The notes beneath the pieces are model-generated. The model made no database searches. It worked only from the letters and a program-made list of their open reading frames with translations, and had not been told where the DNA came from. DNA of 64,000 nt, from contig JASSKH010000028.1 in assembly GCA_031763025.1 (NCBI GenBank), forward strand, positions 4,024,981 to 4,088,980, given 5' to 3'. A program made the position numbers and the translations under genes. This stretch comes from Macrocystis pyrifera (Eukaryota > Sar > Phaeophyceae > Laminariales > Laminariaceae). Positions 43,801 to 58,800 of the stretch are shown in pieces. Every line of letters begins with the position of its first letter. Position 1 is the first letter of the stretch.

Positions 43801-46800
43801 GACATGAGCGCCCGTTCGTTGGTCAGCGGTCGCCAAAGGTTCTGAGGCACGTCGTAGACATGGAGGTTCCCGGCCGCGTCTCCCACGGTGAGCAACTGTT
43901 GCTTCACCTTGGTCGCTCCGCCCACCCCCTTGGGCTTCAAAAACTCCATGCTGAGAGTGTGAACGGGAGGGAAACGCGCGAAACAGATTCAGCACCGTCT
44001 CGAAGGAATACCTCCAGATCTGGACAAGTTTACGGAGCTGAGAGAAATGGCAGCTACCGTCAAACAAAGCGCCTGTTGTTAATACAAACATTTCACACCT
44101 CGGATAACGTAACACTCGGAGAACACTCATCTACGTCATGGGGCCTAACGCAGGAGCGTGACCACGTACTACATTTAGCTCTAGACAGAATATGATCCCC
44201 GCTGCAACTGTTGCCTATGTGCGTAAAGCTCTGAGACTGGCGAGTGCATCCACCCAACACGCACCTGGTGATTCTTGAAGGACTGCTCATCAACGTCACG
44301 GACGGCGTGTAACTGCTGTCGGTGAAGTCCCAAACATCCATGGACCCGTCCACCTTGCCGAGAAAAAGCATTCCCGGCCGGGTGGGGGACCACCGCCCTG
44401 TAGTGAGGTAGTTGGCCGCCATGGGCGACGAAAACACAGGCTTTCGAAGTCCCACCTGAAGGCGCGCGGCGTTTTGACAAGTGCGCACAATCAAACGTGT
44501 GAAAGGCTCATTCCAAACGAACGCAGTAAATCACGATGTATGATGGAATAAATCGCGACCCATCGAAGGTAGATCACGATTCGTGATATCCTTCGTGATA
44601 TCCGCACGAAAATTGGCGATTAGGTCACGTTTTCTGAAACGAAATCACCTCGTTTTTGTCACGAATCGTGGCAACATTGTTTTTATTCAAAACTTTGCAC
44701 TATTCAGGACAAATACCTGGTTTCGCGATTCGCGAATACGTCACGTTTTGTTTGTCAAGAATCACGAAATGATTCGTGGTATTTGTTTCGTTCGTTAGTG
44801 ATGGCCCAAAGGAGTCGCCTTCTGGCTGAGAGTATTGTATTGATGCTGTGGGAGGCAACGTGTCGCGCTAGGAACGTCTGGCCCGTATATACAAAGGCGT
44901 TGTTCTTTTTATCCGCTGTCAACAGGACACCATGAATACCTCTTTCTCAAGCCCACATGAGCAGTGAGCAGGGCCCGAAAGCTTATTGTCACATTTGCTG
45001 TCTCGCATACAAGCCAAATCGGCAGATGTGTTGACCACATGCTCTACGCTGTCCTAGAAAACGCTCGCAATCCAAACTCCACAAAACGCTTCTTCGAAGT
45101 CTGTTTGCTACACGATATAGTACCTTCCATACTTGGAAGCTCCAGTCACCCACGCTGAGTAGCACTCCAGGAAAGAACGGCGACTTGTCCAGCGCCACAC
45201 ACGGCCTCGTGTGGTCGCTCGACACCCACTTTACAAATTCCGGAGCTACATCCCCCCCATCTTCATTCCCTCCGACCCCACCCCCCGCCCCTTCTTCCTC
45301 CCTGTTGGTGGTGGTCCCTACTCTTGCGCGCCAATCTGCGAGCAGTATTTCCCCCTCTTCTGTTGTGCAGATAAGCTGTAGGTCGCATTTTCCCGCATGC
45401 GTACGATATGGGGGGGGGGGGGGGCATATTTTTCGAGCTCAAGGAGGCGGGGCTTTGAAGGCGACGATGTCGAGGGAGAGAGTGTACTTTAGAGCGTCGC
45501 AACGCGTAGATTCGGGTAGACATACTCGCGCGTGCGAGGTAGCGGCAGCTTGCGCTGCTGCTGCTACGGTAGAAACGAGTTGAATCGACGACACACGCAG
45601 GGCACATGCTTTCTATGTGGCAAATGTTGAGCTTAACCCGCTCGGGACTTCACAGAGGAAATCGACGATAGCAGCTAACGATTACAGCAACAGCCACGAT
45701 TGGGGGATGATACTACTCGGTGTCCGAATTACAATGCAAGGAGACGTATGGCACGGGCGTAGTATGTCCCTACCCATACTTCTGAGTACACACACTGCGC
45801 GTGGACGGCTGAAAACACCAAAGCCATCATTGTTATGATTGCTATCTCGCGATCCCGGAGGGGTTAAGCTACAGTGTTACCCATCCGCCGGGACAGTAAA
45901 AACAAGAAACATAAGGCGTAGATGCAGAGAAGCCGTGCCGTTTCGCAAGGTCTACCTCGCCCCGTTTTGCAGCACCCGCAGTAAAAAAAAAATCAGCCCA
46001 CCGTCCTGACCAGGAAATCGCGAGCCGACACACCGCGAGACGCTGTTCGCTGGGCTACGTTTCGACCGTATGGCGCGTTGTCGCAGTGCATTTCGCGAAA
46101 GCAGCGCTCGCTCTGTGTAGCTCAGCGGTTGCCTCCGGCCTTGAAAAGGATGACCTCCTTAGCCCAAACGTTGAACTTTGACATTCCGATTTTGGGCGTC
46201 GTTCCATGAAGGGGGAGCCGAAGGGCCCGACAGCACAAGCTGAGTACGATAAGAAGCACCTGAACCAAACAACGTCGACTTCGACGGATGCTACCGAACG
46301 CATTTCTCTTCGCTCGGCGCGACCCTTGCCTTAGTCGTCGAGGTAGCAAGATGTACGTCGCCCAAACAAATAAGTCAGAAGGGTTTCACACCTCGAGCAG
46401 ATGAGTGATTCCCACTTCATGATCTATACAATTTAAGGCAGGACCAGTCCCGATCTTGTATGGTGGGGCCCGTATAACCTGGACGATCTAGCACACGTTT
46501 CCTGCGATGGACCTGTGCTATGCAGACAGATCCTGCGCAACCTTTGGCAACGGCAGGTGAGGAACTAGATGATCTACAGTAGATAGATAGATAAATCATG
46601 ATCTGTCGGAGGTGGGAAACCTTTTCTAATGTACCCTTGTGTCTCACCTGTGAGCGCATATCGACGCCCTCCCCGCCATCGCTGGGTTTGTCGCAAGTCA
46701 CTCCGTCTCCGGCGACGCCCAGGTCCAGCACGACCCGGCAGAGGCCTAGTTCTCCCACATCCTGAGCGGGTGGCGGCCCAAAGCACGGCACAGACGACGG

Positions 46801-49800
46801 AATAAGTCAGATGTATATACTCAACAACAAGCATCATCCTGCAGTAAAGTGCTGGGAACACATCTATCCGTGGTTGTCGGGGGGGGTTGACCATGCATAG
46901 GTCAAACAGTACCGCTTCGCGGCCAAGGTTATGCACGCTTCTTCCTCGGGGGGCCAGAACATCAAGGGCAGCAAGATGATGATGTTATCACATTAATTCA
47001 CTTCCCTGAAATCCTGCCTGTGGTCACAAAACAGTCTATAACAAAAACGCAGCTCGATGGGGGAAAACAAACAAGTAAGAAACAGTGTGCACGGCAGTAC
47101 CAGTATGCAAGGGAAACGGTACTAACGAGCTGTGGTATACCATCCCGTATCACTTGCAACCGAACAATACCAAGATCTTATGAACAACTAGGAAGAGGCC
47201 GACGCCGGGGAAAACAGGGTAGACGCTCCCACGAGTCCCCGTTTCGCAACGCTGCCCACGCAGTCTGTCCAAAGTTTACAGTATCTTTGGCCACTAAGAG
47301 GGGATGCAGCTGCTACTTCTCCCCCTTGCCACGCGCGAAATAAACTCGATTTCAAGTGGCTCCCCAAGCGCTGCACTAATCGTGGCGTAAAATGTCCACG
47401 ATAGGTACCGTCTGCCGCTCGGTAGATTGTGGATGGCACAAAGAGAGGGCCCCAAACGCACAGCGACGGGGGGGGGCTTCGCATGGTGCCTCTTCTAGAG
47501 TCTGCCGCGAGGGATGCTGTATCGGGAAGGCTGTCGTACCGACCACGACACACTCCTAGCTCAACACGGTTGAAAACGCACGCTACGGTAGGGTGTACCT
47601 GCAGTTTTCTGAGGTTACTCACTTGATTATAGTCTAAGAACTCTGCGTATCACCCAAAAACGGGTTTAAGAAAAGTGGACGCTTAACCCCATGAGCAGTA
47701 GGTCAATATCGAAAATTATGGCGAACACAAAAACGATATTGGGTAGCTCCTACAGTAGGTGCCCTTAAGGAGGAGCCCCGTCACTCAGACATGCTACCCC
47801 TATCGTAAGTTGCAGCGAAGATTCGGCGCACAGCCACAAACTCACCTAAATCGTTGGGCCGAGAACTTACGCAGGTACGACCACAAGCTCTCTTCAATCA
47901 TGTAGACGATATATTCAAATATATACATCAGTTGAGGGGGGGTGCTCTAATTCCTCACCTCCAACCGGTTGAGTTGTAGGCGAAAAAGCGGCGTCCACGG
48001 CGCCGGGGGTGGACGCCCGTGCTCTTCCCTTTTTTTGTCGTAGTTTTGGCGCGGTTTTGCGACATGCGGGAGCAGGCCTTCGCTTATTTCCTGCCGGCAT
48101 AGAAAACGTCATGTTCGGTTTTGATGACCAGCCATGTTTACAACGTTGCGACACGCGTTGCGAAACAAGTGTCAGGCAAATCGCGCCGTGTGGTACCATC
48201 GTCATGGTATGTCGGCCCTATGCAAGCGTCGCACGAAAGTGAGGGTTTGCGAGGTGTTTACGCCTGCGGAGGTAAGGCGGTGCACGCGCGCGTAACGCCA
48301 GCCTCTCTAGCTTGGTTTTCTGCTGTTTCTTGTCCTACTCAAGTGAAGTGTTGTTTTGAGAGCTGTTGGGGGGGGTAGTACCTATGTCATGTGCGGCCGC
48401 AGTCGTATGATCATAGACCCTCGCATCCCTACTATGCTGGGACGGAGCAAGTCGGCTTATCACCCACCAGGCCGACATAGATTGCACCAAGCGTCAAGCG
48501 CCGTGAGGTGTTGGGAGAATCGCAAGAAGGATGAGCTACATGGTGGGACGACTTGAATGGGCGGAAAAAATAGCTATTCGTTTTTCCACCATGAATTCGA
48601 ATCGATCGCCTTGCCTTGACGGTATATTCTGCGATAACGACATATTGAAGGCAGGCGAACGTGTTAGTTGAGTTTCAACTACGGGCTCCCACACGCTAAG
48701 ACTGGAATATAAATAAATTCGTACCTGGTATCGCGTGTCCCAGATGAGGCACTGGCCGTCGCTGGCGATTGTGATAAACTGGTGGGTCTGATCGGTGATG
48801 TGCTCGTCCCCCAGGAGCTGACCCTTCGAGTTGACCTTGAGGAGAATATCAAGTGCGACAATTTTTAGATAGATGGAGCGGAGGCGTGAAGATTGCAGGC
48901 CCCCGCGAAGTGGACGAGGTAATAAACAACCGATTTGACTGGAATCGCAAAGGATGACATTCCTGACATTTGTCAGGGAAAAGCGCTTCATGCAGGAAGA
49001 GGGGGGTTGTGTGTGCTGCTATAGCTCAGTCCTGCGAGAGACAAAAATCAATGTCTTGTTTTTATTGTAGTTTTGGTGTTTGCGCGTGTCTTCCTCACCC
49101 CTCTATAAGCAAGCTAGTCGCAGTCGACCCATTTACACTAGTGTGAAGATGTTTCGGCGCGGACATCGCCGGCGCAGCATTTGCGCGAGACCAGGTTGGA
49201 CGCGAGTGAACGTTGAACTACATTATCATCTCTTGGTCGCATCATCACCGTATCCACGCTGCTCGCTTCGCATCGGTATCCTTCATATTACGCACATACT
49301 GTGTGTACTGCTGAGCGTCTCATTGACATGTGCGATCCGTGATCGAACCTACAAAATACCTTGTAGCTTCTCCCAAGTGCCAGCCACCAACACTGCTACC
49401 TGCAGAACCACCCGAGTGGATATGTTTTATTGTTGTAGCCTTCCTCTCGTCCGCGCATTCAACGCCAGCACGACAGCAAACGACGCGACGATGTTTAGGT
49501 AGCTGTTGCCAGATTTATCCACTCCCATTGAACGATGAGCGGGCATGTTCTACAACAGTACCACCCCCGAATCCCCTGTCCAGCCCCCCCCCTGGTATGG
49601 CAAAGTGCGGTTGTTACAAGAGTATTGATGCAATGACGAACAGCAGTAAAGAGGCGTATGCGAGCGACACCTCCTCGATCAAATGTCGATCGAACGCCTG
49701 AAAATCCCAAAGGTTCGCGGCTTGTTGTGATGCCAACATTGGTCATAGGTTCTGAAAGGCTATTATATACCTGGTAGGATTTAGAGTGACGCTCCTCGCC

Positions 49801-52800
49801 GAGCACAAATGGTCTGTAAATTCTTAAATTTCGCTTAAATTTCGAAAATATATGCCTGAATTTTCTTAACTCCCGAATTATTCATGCATGTCGCGTGCTG
49901 TAGCCGAACAGTTGAATTCCGTTGGGGGCTCGGAAGTGCTCAGGGTTCTCCTCCTCACCTGAGTCGACGTAGGCAGCCATGCCAAGTCTGCCACGAGCCT
50001 GCGGTGGCTCATGTCGATATGGCTCACCGCTAACGGCTGCACGGGGGGCAGCGCCGCCACAGGCTCGTCGTCGTCGCCGCCCGCCCCTGAACCCGGCTTC
50101 CCGATATGCCGCACGCTCTGCTTTCGCTTTTTCTGGTCAATCGCCGTCAAGGACTTGGATATGTCCCATACCAACACCTGCCCGTTGATTGCACCGCCAA
50201 CAACAATCTGTTCACACCCAGATGCGGAGAGGGAGGGGGTGACGCGCGTGGTCCACGATTGGTCAAGATCATGTTAGTTTTTGAAGTTTCCATGATATGA
50301 AGAGGAGTAGAGGGTAGCGTGACGGTAACAGCGCCGCGGAGTGGGTGGCAACTACTGGCAAGCGCCGTAAACTGGATGTGATGAGCCGCTCTGTATGTGG
50401 GAGCGTGCATTTGGACGGTTGATGTCAGAGAAAATCGAGACTTCACATGGGTGATTACCATTCTTGAAAACGCCTACCAGGGTATATTGTGAGGAACCAC
50501 AGAAAAAAAACACTGATGTTTCCCAAGGCAAGCTTCGTGCGCACAAGAATGACGCTCTTTAGCAGCGCAAGAGAGTTGGTGGGATAGCGTCTCCACGCTC
50601 GATCCGAACGCGTGCTCGACTCCACCGGGCAAGCGAGTTCAAGCGTGTGGGAGAAACTCACCCCAGGCATCGATGGGTTAAACCTGAAGCAGAAAATCTC
50701 GTGCGGGGTCTCGAGCTTGAGCATCGGATGGATAAGGTCCGCGAAATCCCACAGAAGCACGTACGAATTGTCCACCTGAGGTTCCATTTACACAAGTCGT
50801 GCGGTATACAACATCGGCGAGATGGCAGTGTACGTATGGGAGGTGAGCTGCTCAGCTTTTGTCGCGGCGCATCAGTTGAAGTGGTATCGGAACGACGAGA
50901 CACGCATACAGCCCACAGGATGCAAAAATTCGTCAAAACCTAACGTTTTACCCGCAACGTCTCGCAGTCGTGGGGCGCTTCACTACCCCCAGACTGTTTG
51001 GTGTCGTCATGTCACAAGCTTGGTCATCGCACCTGGCCAGAGAGCTGCACCCTTTCGTCGAAGTTGACGTTCTTGACCGCCGACACAGCCACGCAGCCGT
51101 TACGCTTGGGGAGCCAGTCAATCGCCGCCATAACCTTCAGGCAAAGGGTCCCACAACGACATCGGCCATCAAGAACAACAGAAAAATTACGCCATCACCA
51201 AAAGTATGACATTCTCCGCCTCCTTAGGGCCACTCCTAACGAACAAAAAAAAAATCACGATTCGTGAGATTTTTGTCGTGAATCGTGATTTTTTTGTCGT
51301 GAATCACGACAAAAAAAATCACGATTCATGACGCCATTTTTTTTTAGCTTTTCCCTAAAAAAAACAAAATCACGATTCGTGACATTTGTCGTGTCTCAAA
51401 ATACGCCTGATCAAGGCACTACACAACCCACGTGCACCAACGGTATCCGATGGTCGGCAATGGGGGCATGGTACACTCTGCTTCGTACGCCGCTTGTAAA
51501 CAACGGGCGGCTACCTAAAGACGTCGCTGGGCGCGGGCTAACGAGGAGGTTGTGGCCTCGAAATTTCCAGAAGGAGGAGCCACTGCTGGGAGACAAACGC
51601 GAAAATGACCTGGAGATGTCACAGGCCAGGCCGAGCAGACGGCCTGCGAGATGAAATCTCGCGAAACGAGCTTGGCCGACGGCCGGTGAAGTTGGAATCT
51701 CGCAGGCTGGGTCAGGCTTCGGCCCGCGATTCGAATATGTCACGGGCTGGGCCAGGTGCGGACGGCCCAGCCCGGCCTGGCCGTGCCCCACTCTCGAGAG
51801 TTTGCTCCACACCCCCAAAAAACGTTGGGTTTGAAATATCAGAACTTTAACTATTAGAAAATATCACGAAACGCGACGTTTTGCGGCTTTTTTCGTTAGA
51901 ATTGAAATGTCACGGATCGTGATCTTTTGGCATGCCAAAAAGTCACGAATCGTGATTTTTTTTCGGTTCGTTAGGAGCGGCCCTTAGACTAGTCGTGCGG
52001 CGACGTTCGGCAAGAAGACTCGGCGGACGAGGGGGCGGAGGGTCGATATACCGACGCCATTTGTGTGATGTGCTGGCCTTCCTCGTGTGACTTTTTTCTT
52101 CATGTCCAAGGCGCAACAAGCCTTATTTGTGCTCACCGATATTTCATTGTTCTCCTGTTGTATTTTGTCTCTCTACCGTGGATCATTTAATGTAAGTTTT
52201 TGATTGGATTAGGCCTCCTGCGCCGGGCAGGAGGTCTCGTCAGGTGTTCTCCCCGCGCTGAGTAGAGTAGCGTGTCACAAACTCTGCGCGGGGTTAGTAC
52301 CTGTAAACGATCTGGGTATACAAGCATAAAAATACTAATGCTTCTGCCGGGTGGGTGGGATGGTCACAAGAAATGTTGCGGCCAGCGCTACTGCCGAGGT
52401 TTCGGTGACGAAAAGAAGAAGTGACCTCGTCGCGATACAAATTCTCAGACATTTCGATATCATCGATAGTTCTATTATTTGTGCCAAATTTGAGCCCGTC
52501 GGTTGGATCGCCTTTTTAATGTTGCATTCTGTCTTTCTATCAATATTTTCCTATTGTAAACATGACACAACTATAACTGCAAGAAGCGTGTCCCCTCAGA
52601 AGAGATGCAGTTTTGAAGAGTTGTGAGGCGCATATGCTATCAAAGACGAAGATACTCTTGTTAATATGTACAGCAGTGATCGTCGACACCCATAAACACA
52701 GGGTTATCATGTTCAAGCGCACGAGGGACGAGCGGTGGGGGGGCGACGATTCCTTTCCAGTTCTCTGACTCTGAACTGGCAGTTTCCACCCCATCAAGCA

Positions 52801-55800
52801 AAGGGCATACGTACACATATGCAAATTGCTCTGCTTCCGGCGCTATTATACAGCTGGGATACCCTATACCGTAAAAAGTATTAAAAGGGGTCGCCAATCA
52901 TTCAAGGCACGTATATACGCGCGTCGCGATGGACTCTATCGGTCATCCTCACCTTGTTTTTGGAGTGTATGAGGTCTGTGAATGTACGCAGCTCCTTTAG
53001 CTCATTCTCGTTTTCGTTAGCCTTGATCAAAAGAGAGTCGTCATCACCGACCCCATGGAATGCGTCCTGAAGATGGCGAACCCGTCAGCGAGAGCAACAA
53101 GAAGAATGTCAAAAAAAATACCGAGATTCCGTTGCACGGCAAGCAAATTGACCCGTGGGATGCAAAATTGACCACGTCCCGGGGATCGCGTGTGCTTATA
53201 TTTCCCCCCAAACCCACTCGCTTGGTTTTCTGTCTTTACTTTTCTCGATTGAGCGATCGACTGCGAGCCCCTCACGTGAAAACTATCAACTTCCTGCGCG
53301 ATGCGCGGGTCCGAAATCGGTATAACGGGAAGGTCAGTCAATATCCTGTGCCTCGAGGGAGCCTAACCAATCCTAAAAAGGAAGGTATCGTAACCTAACC
53401 ACGAAAACGTCGATGGTCATCAATCGAAGTCTACCATCCAGCGATGGTACATATTTTCTCAGGATCGGACGTGTCATCGTCCGCGTGCTTGAAGAAAAAT
53501 GTGACACCCATCACACATTTGTTTTATATTGCTAACCAAAGGTGTATTCTCGCCTGGAATATGTCGACCGTTTCGTTTTGCTGGAGGGATTGCTCCACCC
53601 CCGGTGCCATCTTGCGTAGAAATGACACCATGGCATCGCTGGACATTATATTTGCCGCCTGGGAGTGTTGCATTGGACGGTGCAAGGAAAAGATATACCG
53701 AGGGTGTTACTTTAGCAATGGCGCGTCGACGTCATTGTCTAGACCCGCCTGGTAAACGACCACCGAGAAAAGTATGGACCAGGTATTTCACCTTTTTTTT
53801 AGTCTATAGAGCTGTGTATTAGTATTAGCACTGCAAACCGACATTTACACATTCTTACTGGTAGTCGCCAAAGGCAACAGGACTATGTATCGCACATTCA
53901 TCCAATGTCTTGGTAATACCAGGATTTTTGTTGGGTTCTATATTTTCATAGATGATCACAATAAAAATCGACCCTGAAAACCGACATCATTATTATACAG
54001 CAATATTGAACGATGTCTACAAAAATAATGATGCCACTACACAGCTGTCTGCCCAAGTTAAAAGTACAGTTCTCACTGGCAAGACTCCTTGCGGGAATGA
54101 AATGGCATTATCACCATTGCTGGCGTACCTCTTTCGGCTCGCACTGCATGGTGGAGTACTGCACGGATGCATTCACGCTGCGGAACCACGTGGTTTGAGA
54201 CGAGGCAGGGCAGCTCTCGGCGGCGGCCTGGCAAGGCGAGTCCATCAGCTTCCGATCAGGGTTTCCCGGGTCGTAGGCCGTAAACCCAGTCGCCAAATAC
54301 TTTCGGATGCCCACCTAAAGCAGGGGCGGGGTGATAGGCGAGGGTGAAATCATGTGGATATAGAGCTTCCGAGCTGCACGTTCCAGAACTAAAAGAGAAC
54401 GTTGGTGGTGAATACACTGTCTATCGCTCCGTTTGTCTGCCCGTATATGCGCGAGACCGTTGCCGTACCGTGTTTTTACTGTTCCGGGGCGACAACACCA
54501 TCCTGCTAACGGTGACTATCCAACCACTCCCTGTTCTCTCGACCGTATACTGCCATCGTCTACCTTGGCCATGTAGTCGTCCGTAAGCCATTCGCTCGCA
54601 TCTCTGTCCACCAGCTTGGGCGGACAACCGAAGCTCCGCCTAGGGCGCGTCATGGACATGACCACAAGCGGTCGCTCAGGCTTTATCGTCAGACCTTCCA
54701 CCTTGCAGACAGAACATGGCGTTGTCGAGTTGACAAGGTTTGTTGTACATCGTATGCGCTACACGTCAGTATCGAACAAAGACGCGACGAGATCGTTTGT
54801 TGTGGACGCGTCAAGGTTCATTTTTCCCCTACGATACTAGTTCTTGTGATGAGGCGCTGTCACTCAAGCGGTCAAACCGTGGCCTCCTAGCATATTTGGC
54901 ATCAACTTGTCGCGGACAGATATGCATGGCCGTCATGGCCTCCGCCTCGAAATCCTCGCACCAGTCCGATGATGGTGCCCACACAAAGGAACCGGTCATG
55001 AGCTGTACCATGTGCAACACCGCGGCGCATACGGTGGAGATGCAACGTCAATGTGACTGGTCTTGCACGCGAATCGCGCAAGTACAACGTAGCCGATCAC
55101 CCCGATGGTGTATAGCTGAACCGCGAGACCCTCTAATGGTTGGTCGTGGATTTTAGTCGATAAATATTTAGTTTTTTGGCGATGACACTCGCGCGTCTAG
55201 TATGCCTAGGAACAACGTCCGCAAAACACTGCGAGGACAACTCTACGTATGCGTGAGTAAGCAACATTCGAAGCGCGGTTCAAAGGATGTTGGGAGTGCT
55301 GTGCTGAATTGGGATCTTCGCGAGGAATTTGTTCGAAACTAATTTGGTTGGGTTTCTCGCGGTCTGTTTGCGATATAAAGATGACTCCAAACCTGGGAAA
55401 TTTCCTAAGAGCTAACCCAGCCCAACAACAATTAGCAAAAAGTGGCCGACATGCCACTTTTAACCTAATTGTTCTTGGGTTGGGTTACCTATTCGGAAGA
55501 TTTGATGGGTTGGGATGATCTTTATATAGGAGACAGACTTAAAAAAAAACCCAACCAAATTGGCTCTAACCAATTTCTTCGTAAATATCCGATTCAATCG
55601 TAGCAAATCCTGGTTTATGCGAGTTGTGTAACTTCAATTTCTACGGACATTGCGGCGGGTTTGTGTTCCCTAAAATGAACACGAAAACATATCTGGGATC
55701 CTAGTGTGAAGTCGTAGATTGGTTCATATGAAAGAGGACCAGATGCCCTCCCTCTGACTAACAAGAAACATCGGTTCTGCATAGTTTCAAAAGCCCCACG

Positions 55801-58800
55801 GCTGTTCTGGGTCCCGCCTCCCTACCAACGAACCCCGTCAACAAGTTGGTCAACAGCGACCGTAGCTTGGTGGGTGGATTGTCCGCTTCTGAGCATGATG
55901 TGCGTGGGTTCAAGTCCCAGCATGATCACGTTTTTTTTTAGCTTGGAAAGGGCTCGAGGGTTCTTGATTTCCCAGCAAAACCCGTGACGAGGGGAGAACC
56001 CAGGAGATCAATGTTACGAGGTCGGCGAGAGTCAACGAACTCGAAAGCATATGTTTTTTGTGGTTCCTCCTCTTGGAGGCCTCGGGAAGATGGCCGGGGT
56101 TGCCGAGCGACGAGGGTACAGCAGCGGCTCGTGCAGCGCTGCCTCCGTGGCTTGCGCTGCTTTCAGATTTTCTAGCAGTGGTCTCTATGTGTTGCGTTGC
56201 GTCCGCAATCATGCCTGCGTAAGACTTGAATTGCAGGAGATTCTGCGCTGCCTCATTGCGCACAAAAAATCCGAAACAGTCATACCTGACACATATCTCG
56301 CTTCACGCGAAAAAGTTGCGGATGATCTCGTTAAAATAAAATCCTACGCGGGATTAATTGCGTAACCAACGAAATACTAAGGGACCATTGCCAGACAGTT
56401 CGAAAGCAGCGCAAGCCACGGAGGCAGCGCAGCACGAGCCGGCTCGGCACCCTCATCCCCGGGAAGCCCCGGCCAACTTTCCGAGGCCTCCATGAGGAGG
56501 CACAATGGGAGGCCTCGGAGTTGGCCGTGGTTGCCCACCGGCAATGAGGCAGCAGCGGCTCTTGCTGCGTTGCCTCCGTGGCTTGTGTTGCTTCTGGATT
56601 GTTCACAAGTGGTCTTTATGTGTTCTGTTGCGATCATTCCCGCGTAAGAGTTGACTGAAAGAGATCATATGTGCGTCTTCAGTGCGCTAGGAATTTTCAG
56701 TACTCCACAAAATCCGCAACGAGATCTGTGCCAGCTATGATGTTTGTTGGAAACTCTGCGCACAACGAAGGCGCCCAGAACCTGCTTTAATTGAACTCTC
56801 ACGCGGGAATGATTGCGGGACTCAGCGTAAACGCCCTTGCGCCCGCAATCATTCCCGCGTGAGAGCTTAATTGAAGGAGATTCTGCGCGCCTTCGTTGCG
56901 CGCAGAATATTCTCAAACGTCGTACTGTGCACAGACCCCGCCGTACACAAGGAAGGCGTGCAGAATCTCCTTCAAGTAAGTTCTGACGCAGAAATGAGCG
57001 CGGACGCAACGGCACACATCGAGATCATTTCCAGACAACCCAGATCAACGTAGGCGACAGAAACAGCGCAGCAGGAGCCGCTGCTGCACCATCATCTCTG
57101 GGCAACTCTAACAAACTTTCCGAGGCCCCCAAGAGGAGGAACACTTGGCGGTCTCGGAAAGTTAGCCGGGGTTTCCTGGTGGTGATGATGTAACAGCGTC
57201 TTCTGCCGCGCTGCCTCCGTGGCTTGCGTTGCTTCCGGGTTGTCTAGCAGGGACCCCTATGTGTTCCATAGGGATAATTCCCGCGCAAAAGTTGAATTGA
57301 GGAAGATAGTGCACGCCTTCACTGCGTGAAGAAATTTGAGTACTTCACAAAATTCGCACCGAGATCTGTGCCAGCTACGACGTTTTTCGGGATTTCTACG
57401 ATCAATGGAAGCGCGCAGAATCTCCCTCAATTCAACTCGGACGCGGGAGTGATTGAGGAGGCAACGAAGTGCGCGCAGAATTTGCGTACAATGTTGTGCC
57501 TAGCATATCACTGCGCGCAATGAAGGTGCGCAGAATCCCCTTCAGTTCAACTCTTTCACAGGAATGATTGCGGACAAAACGGAATACAGAGGGACCACTG
57601 CCAAACAATCCTGAAGCAACGCAAGCTACGGAGGCAGCCCCAGCAAGACGCTGCTGTATTAATATCGCTGGGCAACCCCGGCCAACGTCCCGAGGCTTCC
57701 AAGAGGAGGAACAATTGGAGGCCTCTGCGAATTGCCGTAATTGCCCGCCGGTGAAGGTGCAGCAGCGGCTTCTTCGTGGCTTGTGTTGTTTCGGGATCGT
57801 CTGGCAGTGGTCCCAATTTGTTCCATTGCGTCCGCAATCATTCTGCGTATGAGACTAGTTGAAGGAAATTATGTGCGCCTTCATTGCGTGCAGAGTTTGC
57901 ATAACAAGTCGTGCATGACACAGATCTTGCTGCGTGCAATGAAGGCCCGCAGAATCTCCTTCCGTTCAACTCGTGCGCAGGGATGATTGCGGACACAACG
58001 GAACACATAGGGTGTCCAGTTGTGTCCGTAATCACGCCCGCGTAAGAGTTCAATTGAAGGGGACTCTGAGCGCCTTCAGTGCGCTCAGAAGGACCCATGC
58101 TTCACAAGATCCGCAGCAAGACGTGTGCCAGGTACGACCTTTCTTGAAAATTCTGCGCGCAAGAAAGGCGCGCAGAATCTCCTTCAATATAACTCTTACC
58201 CGGGAGTGATTGCGGACGCAACGGAACACATAACATATGATTGCCAGACAATCCAAAATTGGATGCACGATAACCGCCGGGCAACCCTGGTCAACTTTCC
58301 GAGGCCTCGAAGAGGAGGCGCAATAGGGAGGCCTCGGGAAGTTGGTTGGGGTTGCCTGGTGATGATGGTGCAGCATCGATTTCTGCTGCGCTGCCCCCGT
58401 GGCTTGCGTTGCCGCACTGCTTCCGTGGCTCGCGTTTCTTCCGGATCATCTGACAGTGGTCCCTATGTGTTCTGTGGCGATCATTTCTGCGAAAGAGTTT
58501 AATCGCGGGAGGTCATGCGCTCCTTCAGTTTGCGCGCAGAAAAATCAGTACTCCACAACATCCGCAGCAAGATCTGTGCGAGCTGCGACGTTTTTCCGAA
58601 ATTCTGCGTGCCTTCGTTGCGCGCAGAAGCTGCTCCAATTCAACTTCTATGCAGGGCTGAGTGCGGATGGAACGGCCAAGGACCATTTTCGGCTGCGTCC
58701 GAATTCAAGCCCGCGTAAGAGTTTATTGAGGGAGATTCTGTACGCCTTCGTTGCGCGCAGAGGTTGCAAAATAAGTCGTAACTAGCACAGATCTCGCTGC

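Noticed and set aside
54829-55020. Extra DNAI3 exon reading FVWAPSSDWCEDFEAEAM
   Set aside because: The exon at 59405-59512 (FIARGWESETASDTARE) matches the family position better, with correct phase and splice sites, leaving no place for this one.
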